Positions 1 to 6,515 are shown, numbered from the stretch's first letter. The stretch is DNA of 6,766 nucleotides from Alphaproteobacteria bacterium (GCA_030743445.1 JASLSL010000107.1:1-6766), one strand, 5' to 3'. The notes: generated by a model from the letters alone, not told the origin. Numbers and translations: made by a program.

Positions 1-839
1 CGGAAGCGGAAGCCCTCCTCCTCGCGCAGATGGATCATCCGGTCGAGGATCGCCTCCCAGTTCTTGTTGCGCGCGAAATTATCGTCGGAGATGAAGAACC
101 GGTTGATCCCCTGGGCCGCATTGTCGCGGATGATCGCCTCGACGTCGTCGGCGGTGCGGTAGCGCGACTTGCGACCCTGCACGTTGATGATGGTGCAGAA
201 GCTGCACTGGAACGGGCAGCCGCGGCCGGCATCGAAGCTGGTGTAGCGGGTGTGGTTGCGCTTGATCACCTCCTGCGGCAGGTAGGGCACGGTGGCGTGG
301 GCCATGTCGGGCATGTCGGCGAGGTAGTTGTAGACCGGCTTCAGCTCGCCCCGGTGGACGTCGCGCAGTAGTTCGACGAGCCGGCCCTCGGACTCGCCGG
401 CATAGAGCGCGCAGCCCATCTCCTGCGCTCGCCGGATGTCGTCGGGCAGCTCCGGCAACATCGACAGGCAACCGCTGACGTGGAACCCGCCGATCACCAC
501 CGGAATATCCGCCGCGCGGAACCGGCGGGCGAGGTCGACGGCGCGCGGGAACTGGTTCGACTGCACGCCGATAAGTCCGACGAAGCCGCCATCGGCACGC
601 TTCAGGGCGCGGATCAGGCGCTTCACCGGGATCACCGTATTGGTCTCGTCGAACGCCTCGATCTCGATATCGACGTCGTCGCCGAGCGCCCGGCCGTCCG
701 CGCACTGTTTGGCGAGGCCGTAGACCGAGGCCAGCGAGTTCGACGGAATCGTCGAGCGCACCCACTGGATGACGTAGCCGTCGTCATCGTAATGCGACGG
801 CTTGATCAGGACGATGTGGAACTTCTTGATTTCTGACAC
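1..839 (-). CDS. B12-binding-type radical SAM protein, N-terminal 279 residues (runs off left edge)
   Basis: This is the 5' part of a cobalamin-binding-domain/radical SAM protein of the COG1032 kind; the substrate is unknown. The frame reads without a stop from GTG at 839-837 to the left window edge, giving 279 residues. An in-frame TAG lies 11 codons upstream, so GTG is the first plausible start, and AGGAA (complement of 844-848) is its ribosome binding site. Residues 1 to about 180 look like the Rossmann-like B12-binding module: strand FHIVLIKP near the start, then GLIGVQSNQ and PVVIGGFH (GGFH at 117-120). The radical SAM core opens with GRGCPFQCSFC, whose C208, C212 and C215 form the CxxxCxxC motif that binds the [4Fe-4S] cluster and SAM. 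It ends in the conserved-looking FISDDNFARNKNW stretch. I see no DxHxxG cobalamin-ligand motif. The C-terminal half of the protein lies outside the window. The gene is divergent from the threonine operon. The family call is firm; the function is unknown. Confidence 0.9.
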   Translation of the reverse strand, partial: MSEIKKFHIVLIKPSHYDDDGYVIQWVRSTIPSNSLASVYGLAKQCADGRALGDDVDIEIEAFDETNTVIPVKRLIRALKRADGGFVGLIGVQSNQFPRAVDLARRFRAADIPVVIGGFHVSGCLSMLPELPDDIRRAQEMGCALYAGESEGRLVELLRDVHRGELKPVYNYLADMPDMAHATVPYLPQEVIKRNHTRYTSFDAGRGCPFQCSFCTIINVQGRKSRYRTADDVEAIIRDNAAQGINRFFISDDNFARNKNWEAILDRMIHLREEEGFRF

Positions 840-952
840 GGCGTTCCTGCCCGAAATTCGCCCGGGACCCTAGCACGGTCGGCGGGCCAAGGCTCTGCCA
901 ATCAAGTCGGCGAAAACGGCGGCAAGTCAAGTGTTTGGCGACGCGGCCGGAT

Positions 953-966
953 TTGACCTCCATCAA
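953..966. promoter_or_regulatory. Candidate FNR/FixK/ANR-family binding site
   Basis: The sequence TTGACCTCCATCAA fits the TTGAY-N4-RTCAA form of the Crp/Fnr-family oxygen-responsive box; it differs from TTGAT-N4-ATCAA at one base. It lies in the divergent region between the radical SAM gene (start 839) and the threonine operon (start 1036). Its centre is at about 959.5. A weak -10-like CAGTAA at 991-996 would put a transcription start near 1002, so the box would sit near -42, the class II activator position for the operon. It is also close enough (about 120 bp) to act on the radical SAM gene. The box match is seen in the sequence; the regulator and its direction of action are inferred. Confidence 0.5.
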
Positions 967-1035
967 AGATCGGCACGTCCGGTCGTGCGACAGTAACGAC
1001 GTTGATCGATCGAGGCCGTGCGGCGGGAGACCGTG

Positions 1036-1995
1036 ATGGAACGAAATATCCTCGTCACCGGCGCCTTGGGGCAGATCGGCTCGGAGCTGGTGCCGGCACT
1101 CGCCGAGCGTTACGGCGCCGAGCGCGTCGTCGCCTCGGACGTCCGCATGCCGCCGGACGGCGCCGGGGCCGCCAGCGCGTTCGAGCACCTCGACTGCACC
1201 AAGACGCAGCAAATACAAGACGTCGTGCGCCGCCACGACATCGGCGCGATCTACCATCTCGCCGCCCTCTTGTCGGCAATCGCCGAGGAAAAGCCGCAGC
1301 TCGCCTGGCACCTCAACATGGGCGGGCTCTACCGGGTGATCGAGGTCGCGCGCCAGAACGGCTGCGCGGTGTTCCTGCCGAGCTCGATCGGCGCCTTCGG
1401 CCCATCGACGCCGCGCGACGACACGCCGCAGGACACCATCCAGCGTCCGACCACGATGTACGGCGTGACCAAGGTCGCGGGCGAGCTGTTGTGCGACTAC
1501 TACGCCGGGCGCTTCGGCGTCGACGCCCGCGGACTGAGACTCCCCGGGCTGATCTCGCACGTCGCGTTGCCCGGCGGCGGGACCACGGACTACGCGGTCG
1601 ACATCTTCTACCAGGCGATCCGCTATCGACATTACACCTGCTTCCTTTCGCCCGAGACGCGGCTCGACATGATGTACATGCCGGACGCGACCAAGGCGAT
1701 CGTCGAGCTGATGGCCGCCGACCCGACCAAGCTCGAGCACCGCAACGCGTTCAACGTCACCGCGATGAACTTCACGCCGGACGAGCTGGCGGCCGAGATT
1801 CGCAAGCACGTCCCCGACTTCGCGATCGACTACGAGGTCGATCCGCTGCGCCAGGCGATCGCCGATTCCTGGCCCCGCGCGATCGACGACGGCGCGGCGC
1901 AGGCCGAATGGGGCTGGTCGCCGGACTACGATCTGGCGAGTATGACCCAAGACATGCTGGAGAAGCTCAGCGCCAAGCTGCGCCCGGCCGCCTGA
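1036..1995 (+). CDS. tdh: L-threonine 3-dehydrogenase, SDR (epimerase-like) type
   Basis: A 319-residue cytosolic NAD-dependent dehydrogenase of the extended SDR (UDP-galactose 4-epimerase-like) type. It would oxidise L-threonine to 2-amino-3-ketobutyrate, as in the TDH of Flavobacterium frigidimaris and mammals; the E. coli zinc enzyme is unrelated. The Rossmann glycine motif TGALGQIG is at 8-15 (G9, G12, G15), and D35 ends strand 2 where the NAD ribose is bound. The catalytic Ser/Tyr/Lys set is visible as S116-S117 in LPSSIGAFGP, and Y142 and K146 in YGVTK. The segment LPGGGTTDYAVDIFYQAI (178-195) and the MMYMPDA stretch near 212-218 are typical of TDH within the superfamily. ATG 1036 is preferred because GGGAG (1025-1029) sits 6 nt upstream; GTG at 1033 or 1018 would be alternative starts. 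It lies 27 bp before the ketobutyrate ligase-like gene, forming the classic threonine-to-glycine pair. The assignment is strong. Confidence 0.92.
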   Translation: MERNILVTGALGQIGSELVPALAERYGAERVVASDVRMPPDGAGAASAFEHLDCTKTQQIQDVVRRHDIGAIYHLAALLSAIAEEKPQLAWHLNMGGLYRVIEVARQNGCAVFLPSSIGAFGPSTPRDDTPQDTIQRPTTMYGVTKVAGELLCDYYAGRFGVDARGLRLPGLISHVALPGGGTTDYAVDIFYQAIRYRHYTCFLSPETRLDMMYMPDATKAIVELMAADPTKLEHRNAFNVTAMNFTPDELAAEIRKHVPDFAIDYEVDPLRQAIADSWPRAIDDGAAQAEWGWSPDYDLASMTQDMLEKLSAKLRPAA

Positions 1996-2010
1996 CCGTC
2001 CGGCCGCGCC

Positions 2011-2017
2011 AAGGAGG
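2011..2017 (+). promoter_or_regulatory. Strong ribosome binding site of the second operon gene
   Basis: AAGGAGG is a full match to the anti-Shine-Dalgarno sequence, 5 nt before ATG 2023. It lies in the 27-bp gap after the dehydrogenase stop codon. It fixes the start of the PLP enzyme and suggests that gene is translated at least as well as the first one. Confidence 0.8.
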
Positions 2018-2022
2018 GTGAG

Positions 2023-3255
2023 ATGCCGCACCAACGACTGGAGGAGGCATTGTCGTCCGAGCTCGCCGAGCTCGACGCCGCCGGCACGCTGAAGGGTCGC
2101 GAGACGGTTTTCGCCGGCATCGTCGCCGCCGAGGGCGACAAGGGACCGCGCTACCTGATCGAGGGCGAGGGCGACCGGCGGTTTCTGCGCATGAACTCGA
2201 ACGGCTATCTCGGCATGGCGCTCAGGCCGGAAGTCGTGGCGGCCGAGGAGACGGCGGTCGGGAACTACGGCACCGGGCCAGGTGCCGTCCGGTTCATCAG
2301 CGGCACCTGGCGCCCGCACGTGGCGCTCGAGCGCCGGCTCGCCCGGTTCCACGGCCGCGAGGCGGCGATGATCTTCAGCTCCGCCTACGCCACGGTGATG
2401 GGCGTGCTGCCGTCCCTGGTCACGCCCGAGACCGCGGTGATCAGCGACGAGCTCAACCACAACTGCATCATCAACGCGATGCGCCTAGCCCGGCCCAAGG
2501 AGCGCCACGTCTACGCCCACCTCGACATGACCGAACTCGACGCCTGCCTCGCCAGGGCCGCGGGCGCGTGCGCGCGCGCCATCGTCGTCACCGACGGCAT
2601 CTTCTCGATGCGCGGCGACCACGCGCCCTTGGACCGGATCGTGGAGATCGTCGGCCGCCACGATGCCGGGTTCGAGGAAAACGTGCTGGTGGTGGTCGAC
2701 GATTCCCACGGCGTCGGCGCCTTCGGGGCGACCGGGCGCGGCACCGAGGAGTACACCGGCGCCGGCGCGGCCGACCTCCTGGTCGCGACCCTCGGCAAGG
2801 CGTTCGGCGTCAACGGCGGCTACGTCGCCGGCGGTGAGGTACTGATCGGCTACCTCAGGGAAAAGTCGCCGTTCTACATCTATTCCAATCCGATCACCGC
2901 GGGCGAGGCGGCCGCCGCCGCGGCCGCGATCGAGCTGGTCGACGGCGAGGAGGGAACGAGACTGCTCGACCACCTGCAGGCGATGACCGCGCGGTTCGAG
3001 CACGGGCTCCTGGGTCTCGGCCTCGAGACCATCCCGGGCGAGCATCCGGTGGTGCCGCTGATGGTCCGCGATACGGCGCGCACCGGGGCACTGGTCGCGC
3101 ATCTCTACGCCAACGGAGTGTTGGCGACCGGGCTCAACTATCCGGTGGTGCCGAAGGGCGACGAGGAAATTCGCTTCCAGGTGTCGGCCGACCACACCCC
3201 GGCGGATATCGACGCGGCGCTATCCGTGCTGGCGGATTTCGTGAAATCGAATTGA
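2023..3255 (+). CDS. kbl: 2-amino-3-ketobutyrate CoA ligase-like alpha-oxoamine synthase (glycine C-acetyltransferase)
   Basis: A 410-residue PLP enzyme of the alpha-oxoamine synthase group (KBL, BioF, ALA synthase, serine palmitoyltransferase). Next to threonine dehydrogenase it would cleave 2-amino-3-ketobutyrate with CoA to glycine and acetyl-CoA. Visible family marks are NSNGYLG (58-64), GTGPGAVRFISGT (83-95), DELNH (142-146), TDGIFSMRGD (190-199) and DDSHG (226-230), where D226 and H229 contact the cofactor. The Schiff-base lysine is K259 in ATLGKAFG, and YPVVPKG (373-379) matches the KBL C-terminal domain. It is about 12 residues longer than E. coli KBL, mostly at the N-terminus. The GTGPGAVR glycine stretch reads closer to ALA synthase/BioF than to the GFGMASVR of E. 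coli KBL (compared from memory). A related acyl-CoA or amino-acid specificity therefore cannot be excluded, but the neighbour favours KBL. Its stop is 10 bp from the convergent flagellin stop. Confidence 0.82.
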   Translation: MPHQRLEEALSSELAELDAAGTLKGRETVFAGIVAAEGDKGPRYLIEGEGDRRFLRMNSNGYLGMALRPEVVAAEETAVGNYGTGPGAVRFISGTWRPHVALERRLARFHGREAAMIFSSAYATVMGVLPSLVTPETAVISDELNHNCIINAMRLARPKERHVYAHLDMTELDACLARAAGACARAIVVTDGIFSMRGDHAPLDRIVEIVGRHDAGFEENVLVVVDDSHGVGAFGATGRGTEEYTGAGAADLLVATLGKAFGVNGGYVAGGEVLIGYLREKSPFYIYSNPITAGEAAAAAAAIELVDGEEGTRLLDHLQAMTARFEHGLLGLGLETIPGEHPVVPLMVRDTARTGALVAHLYANGVLATGLNYPVVPKGDEEIRFQVSADHTPADIDAALSVLADFVKSN

Positions 3256-3265
3256 GCGGCCGAAA

Positions 3266-4081
3266 CTAGCCCAAGATGCCGAGCACCGCGCGCTCGCTCT
3301 CGGCCGCCAGCGCCAGCGAGTTGGCGCCGAGCTGCTGGCGGGTGCCGAGGGCGAGCCGGTTGGCCGCTTCCTCGGTCAAATCGGCGAGCGTCAGGTCGGC
3401 CGCACCGCTTTCCAGCGTGTTGGTCAGGTTTTGAGTGAAGTCGATGCGGTTCTGCAGCACCGTGGTGCTCGAGCCGAGGGTCGAGGCATTGGTCCGCACG
3501 GTTGAGACCGCGCTCGTCGTATCCGCGATGGCGGCGTCGATATCGGCGTCGCTGGCGAATGTCCTGGACCCGATGCCGAGACCGGCGCTCGAGGAATCCG
3601 TGCCCTGGATGGTGAGACTGCTGGAGCCGTCCTCGTTTAGCGATATGTCGAGATTGTCGGGCGAGGACGAAATCAGGTTGGTGCCGTTGAAGCCCGCATC
3701 CTGGGCCAGGCTGTCGATCTGGCCGCGCAACTCGTTGAACTGGGCGGCGAGCGCCTGGCGTTCGGTCGCGTCGCCGGTCGATTTGGCGGCCTGCGCCACG
3801 GCCCGTGCCTGCTGGGCGAGATCGTCGATCGCCTCGAGGCCGACATTGGCGGCCTCGACCGTGCTGATCGCCTGATCGATATTGCCCTTGGCCTGGGTCA
3901 GGTCGGAAGCGCGGTTGGTGAGCGCCCGCGAGGTGAAGAATTCCGCCGCGCCATCGAGCGGATCCTTGACCCGGAGCCCGCTGGCAAGACGTTGGTCCGT
4001 CCGGTTGGCGAGTTGAAAGGTGCGCTGCAGGCTTTGCAGGTTGGCCGTCACCCCGGAACTGAGCCCAATCTTGTCGACCAT
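3266..4081 (-). CDS. Flagellin, short form
   Basis: A 271-residue flagellin, the exported subunit of the flagellar filament. The N-terminal D0/D1 helices cover about residues 1-140 (ANLQSLQRT, RLASGLRVKD, FFTSRALTNRASDL, and NAELRG-like helices ending in GFNGTNLI at 130-137). A short Ser/Asp-rich insert (about 138-180) replaces the large variable D2/D3 domains. The C-terminal D1/D0 region runs to the end, with LTLADLTEEAANRLALGTRQQLG at about 230-252. There is no signal peptide, as expected for type III export. ATG 4081-4079 is preceded by GGGAGA on the minus strand, 6-7 nt away. No other flagellar gene is in the window, so it looks like an isolated or dispersed flagellin locus. Length is in the small alphaproteobacterial range. 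Its 3' end converges on the kbl-like gene. Symbol not assigned because paralogue identity (fla/fliC) cannot be told. Confidence 0.93.
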   Translation of the reverse strand: MVDKIGLSSGVTANLQSLQRTFQLANRTDQRLASGLRVKDPLDGAAEFFTSRALTNRASDLTQAKGNIDQAISTVEAANVGLEAIDDLAQQARAVAQAAKSTGDATERQALAAQFNELRGQIDSLAQDAGFNGTNLISSSPDNLDISLNEDGSSSLTIQGTDSSSAGLGIGSRTFASDADIDAAIADTTSAVSTVRTNASTLGSSTTVLQNRIDFTQNLTNTLESGAADLTLADLTEEAANRLALGTRQQLGANSLALAAESERAVLGILG

Positions 4082-4260
4082 GGTCGCTCTCCCGTTTCCC
4101 GGCGCGCCCCGGGGGGCCCTGGGTACGCGCGGGGCCTTGCGCCCTCTCCCGGGCGGCCGTTTCGGCCGTGTTGGTGAATTTAGACCGTTTCGCTCGACAA
4201 ATCCATAAAATCCTTTCGAAATCGTTTAAATACAAAGGCTTATGTCTAATACCAGCAAAC
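4082..4260 (-). promoter_or_regulatory. Flagellin 5' leader and promoter-like AT-rich block
   Basis: Upstream of the flagellin start codon there is a very GC-rich stretch (4099-4170) followed by an abruptly AT-rich block (about 4177-4255). The leader contains a perfect hairpin, CGGCCG-TTT-CGGCCG, at 4154-4168, plus GC palindromes at 4101-4119 (GGCGCGCC, CCCCGGGG, GGGCCC). Reading the minus strand, TTGTAT and TTTTAT occur in the AT-rich block about 19 bp apart, a poor sigma-70-like pair. A TAAA followed by GCCGAAAC resembles sigma-28 elements but has 12 nt between them instead of about 15. A promoter in this block is likely from composition and position, but its exact class is not settled. The structured leader could affect translation, which in alphaproteobacterial flagellins is known to be controlled post-transcriptionally by FlbT/FlaF. 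Confidence 0.4.
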
Positions 4261-4283
4261 GCTTGAATGGACTGGCGGCAACG

Positions 4284-4421
4284 CTCAGGCATGGATTCCG
4301 GGTTCACCCTGCGGGCGCCCCGGAATGACGGTCTTTTTTCAACGTCATTCCGGACGTTAGGCGCGCCCGAAAACCGCAGGTTTTCGCCATCGCGCCTTGC
4401 GATCCGGAATCCATGCCTGAG
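4284..4421. repeat. Nested palindromic intergenic repeat element (MITE/REP-like, 138 bp)
   Basis: Perfect 18-bp terminal inverted repeats CTCAGGCATGGATTCCGG (4284-4301) and their complement (4404-4421) enclose a series of smaller hairpins. These are CCGGAATGACG at 4320-4330 with its complement at 4343-4353 (12-nt T-rich loop), CGAAAACC-GCA-GGTTTTCG at 4368-4386, and ATCGC-GCCTT-GCGAT at 4389-4403. CCTGCGG (4308-4314) and GGGCGC (4313-4318) also pair with CCGCAGG (4374-4380) and GCGCCC (4363-4368). No transposase-like frame lies inside. The architecture fits a short non-autonomous mobile repeat. The ATTCCGG/CCGGAAT core resembles repeats frequent in alphaproteobacterial intergenic DNA. Copy number cannot be seen from one window, and no clear target-site duplication was found at the ends. 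Confidence 0.6.
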
Positions 4422-4473
4422 AGGCGCGAGCGGCTCGATGCTCCCGGGCTTCTCGACCAATGACGGTTCTTCC

Positions 4474-4501
4474 CCAACGACGCCGTTCATAGGCTCGTTG
4501 G
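4474..4501. promoter_or_regulatory. Inverted repeat next to a -10-like hexamer, candidate operator
   Basis: CCAACGA (4474-4480) and TCGTTGG (4495-4501) are perfect 7-bp arms separated by 14 nt. TATTAT at 4502-4507 follows immediately and could serve as a -10 element for the flavoprotein gene starting at 4612. No good -35 hexamer is visible at the right distance, so the promoter may need an activator or may not exist. The dyad would overlap the -35/spacer region, as an operator would. The rest of 4508-4600 shows nothing I can name. Confidence 0.3.
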
Positions 4502-4611
4502 TATTATCCCCCGACTGCGGCACATCGCGCCCTTGCCCGGCCTGGCGGTTTTCGGCACGCTGGGCGCCGGCGGGGAGGATTCCGGCAAACAATTGGATTC
4601 AAGAGGCATTC

Positions 4612-5607
4612 ATGTTCAAGACGAATTTCACCGAGACCTTCGGGGTCGAGTATCCGATCGTGCAGGGCGGCATGCAGTGGGTCGGCTATGCCGAACTAGT
4701 CGCCGCCGTCGCCAACGCGGGCGCGCTCGGCTTCATCACCGCGCTGACCCAGCCGACGCCGGACGACCTGGCGAAGGAAATCAAGAAGTGCCAGGACCTG
4801 ACCGACAAGCCGTTCGGGGTCAACCTGACGATCCTGCCGTCCTTGAACCCGCCGCCCTATGACGAATACCGCCGGGCGATCATCGAGTCCGGCGTCAAGA
4901 TCGTCGAGACCGCTGGCTACAACCCGCAGGAACACCTGCCGGAGCTCAAGGAGAACGGCATCAAGGTGGTCCACAAATGCGTCTCGGTGCGCCACGCGGT
5001 GAAGGCCGAGTCGATCGGCGTCGACTGCGTCTCGATCGACGGTTTCGAGTGCGCCGGCCATCCCGGCGAGGACGACGTGCCGGGCTTGATCCTGATCCCC
5101 TGCACCGCCGACAAGATCTCGATCCCGATGATCGCGTCCGGCGGCTTCGGCGACGGCCGCGGGCTAGTCGCCGCCATGGCGTTGGGGGCCGACGGCATCA
5201 ACATGGGCACCCGCTTCATGTGCACAAAGGAAAGCTGCATCCACGACGCGATCAAGCAGCAGATCGTCCGGAACACCGAGCTCGACACCGAGATGATCCT
5301 GCGCACGCTGAACAACACCTCGCGGGTCGCCAAGAACGCGGTCAGCAGCGAGGTCGTCGAGATCGAGAGCAAGGGCGGGGCGACGATCGACGACCTGGCC
5401 CATCTCGTCACCGGCAAGAAGGGCAAGCAGGTCTACGAGGCGGGCGACCCGGATTTCGGCATCTGGAGTGCGGGACAGGTCCAGGGCCTGATCCACGACA
5501 TCCCGACGGTGAAGGAACTGGTCGACCGCATCGTCTCGGAGGCCGAGGAGATCATCCAGGCCCGCCTCGCCGGCGTGTTCGACGAGGCCCAGGCGGCGGC
5601 GGAGTAA
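4612..5607 (+). CDS. Nitronate monooxygenase / 2-nitropropane dioxygenase-family FMN protein
   Basis: A 331-residue TIM-barrel flavoprotein of the NMO/2-nitropropane dioxygenase family, which also includes FabK-type enoyl reductases and NADH:quinone reductases. Such enzymes oxidise alkyl nitronates with FMN and oxygen or reduce quinones. The N-terminal PIVQGGMQW (15-23) and AVANAGALGFI (32-42) shape the FMN site. GFECAGHPG (144-152) carries H150, in the place of the catalytic histidine of NMOs. GGFGDGRG (177-184) and GADGINMGTRF (192-202) bind the FMN phosphate. Length is normal for the family and no signal peptide is seen. ATG 4612 is chosen because AAGAGG (4601-4606) sits 5 nt upstream and homology-like sequence begins at YPIVQGG. 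The frame stays open back to 4267 through the palindromic repeat, but that extension is non-coding in character. It converges on the hydrolase with a 20-bp gap. Family is sure; NMO versus quinone reductase activity is not. Confidence 0.85.
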   Translation: MFKTNFTETFGVEYPIVQGGMQWVGYAELVAAVANAGALGFITALTQPTPDDLAKEIKKCQDLTDKPFGVNLTILPSLNPPPYDEYRRAIIESGVKIVETAGYNPQEHLPELKENGIKVVHKCVSVRHAVKAESIGVDCVSIDGFECAGHPGEDDVPGLILIPCTADKISIPMIASGGFGDGRGLVAAMALGADGINMGTRFMCTKESCIHDAIKQQIVRNTELDTEMILRTLNNTSRVAKNAVSSEVVEIESKGGATIDDLAHLVTGKKGKQVYEAGDPDFGIWSAGQVQGLIHDIPTVKELVDRIVSEAEEIIQARLAGVFDEAQAAAE

Positions 5608-5627
5608 GGGCCCGGCGGCCCGCCGTC

Positions 5628-6497
5628 CTACTCCGCGAAGAAGTCGAGCAGCCGTTCGGTGAGGAGCTCCGGCGCTTCCTCGGGGATGAAGTGGCCGCAC
5701 TCGGGGAACACCTCGCCCCGAACGTCGAGGGCGACGCGCCTCAGCGACTCCTCCACCTCCCGGCCGCGGCCGCGGCCGTGCGGGTAGCTGGTGCCGCCGC
5801 CGATCGCCAGCACCGGCATCGGCAGCTTGAACTTGGCGATCAATTCCTTGTTGTCGGCGGCGTCGCGGAGCATCTCGCGGTAATAGGAGAATCCCGCCCG
5901 CATCGCGCCGGGCTGGGTATAGGTGCGGAGATACTCCTCGAGGTCCGCCGCGCCGATCGCATCCGCGCGGAAGGCGAAGGTGCGGAAGAACCAGGCGAGG
6001 TAGATGTCCTCCCGGCCCTCGGTCAGCGCCTCGGGCAGGTCGGGGGTGATGTGGAACTGGTGATGCCAGCGGCGGCCGCCCTGGGAAAAGTCGCCGCCGC
6101 AGCCGGGGATCGTGACGTCGAGGATCGCGAGCCGGCGCACCGCGTCCGCATGCGCCGCCGCGAGCGCGTAGGCCACCGGCCCGCCCCAGTCGTGGCCGAT
6201 GAGCAGGAATGTCTCGTGGCCGAGCACGCCGCCGACCAGCCGCCAGATATCGTCCGCAACCGTCTTCTTATCGTAACCCGAGAGCGGCCGCGAGCTGTCG
6301 CCGAGGCCGCGCAGGTCGGGCGCGATCACGGTGTATTTCTCCGCCAGCGGCGGGATGACATGGCGCCACTCCCACCACGTCTGCGGCCAGCCGTGCAACA
6401 GCACCACCGGCGGTCCCTCGCCCGCCATGACGTAGTGCAGGGCGACCTCGCCGAGATCGGCGTAGTGGTGTTCCACTCCAAGGGGTTCGGTCGGCAT
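5628..6497 (-). CDS. Alpha/beta hydrolase, epoxide-hydrolase type (Cif-like)
   Basis: A 289-residue alpha/beta hydrolase with the epoxide hydrolase/dehalogenase active-site plan. HGWPQTWWEWR (35-45) forms the oxyanion loop. GHDWGG (101-106) carries the nucleophilic D103, so this is not a serine esterase. H269 in ECGHFIPEE is the base. The usual triad acid in the late GG(E/D)K loop is absent (GGGTSYPHG, 233-241). Instead D127 in LDVTIPG lies after strand 6, where Pseudomonas Cif has Glu153. W144-H145 aligns with Cif Trp-His177 and FSYYREM (203-209) with its ring-opening Tyr239, by comparison from memory. The protein would hydrolyse epoxides or related substrates; no N-terminal signal peptide is seen, unlike secreted Cif. 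ATG 6497 follows AGGAG (complement of 6507-6511) by 9 nt. It is a stand-alone gene next to the tRNA fragment. Confidence 0.88.
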   Translation of the reverse strand: MPTEPLGVEHHYADLGEVALHYVMAGEGPPVVLLHGWPQTWWEWRHVIPPLAEKYTVIAPDLRGLGDSSRPLSGYDKKTVADDIWRLVGGVLGHETFLLIGHDWGGPVAYALAAAHADAVRRLAILDVTIPGCGGDFSQGGRRWHHQFHITPDLPEALTEGREDIYLAWFFRTFAFRADAIGAADLEEYLRTYTQPGAMRAGFSYYREMLRDAADNKELIAKFKLPMPVLAIGGGTSYPHGRGRGREVEESLRRVALDVRGEVFPECGHFIPEEAPELLTERLLDFFAE

Positions 6498-6515
6498 TCG
6501 AGCGTGCTCCTCATC

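Noticed and set aside
1002..1016. TTGATCGATCGAGG as a second FNR-type box
   Set aside because: Only the left half-site matches; the right half (CGAGG) departs too far from RTCAA, and it would overlap the expected transcription start.
784..2460. Long open frame on the minus strand opposite the threonine operon (558 codons), with similar long frames at 3138-4592 (-) and 4977-6602 (+)
   Set aside because: These are shadows of GC-rich codon bias opposite or out of frame with well-supported genes. Their translations are Arg/Gly/Ala/Asp-rich and show no family motifs.
4512..4540. Sigma-54 promoter (GGCAC...TTGC) upstream of the flavoprotein gene
   Set aside because: The gap between GGCAC and TTGC is 9 nt rather than the required 5.
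4267..4611. In-frame upstream extension of the flavoprotein reading frame (115 extra codons)
   Set aside because: It runs through the palindromic repeat element, encodes nothing family-like, and the good ribosome binding site and family-start homology both point to ATG 4612.
5608..5627. Terminator hairpin between the flavoprotein and hydrolase genes
   Set aside because: Only a 4-bp GC stem can be drawn and no T tract follows on either strand.
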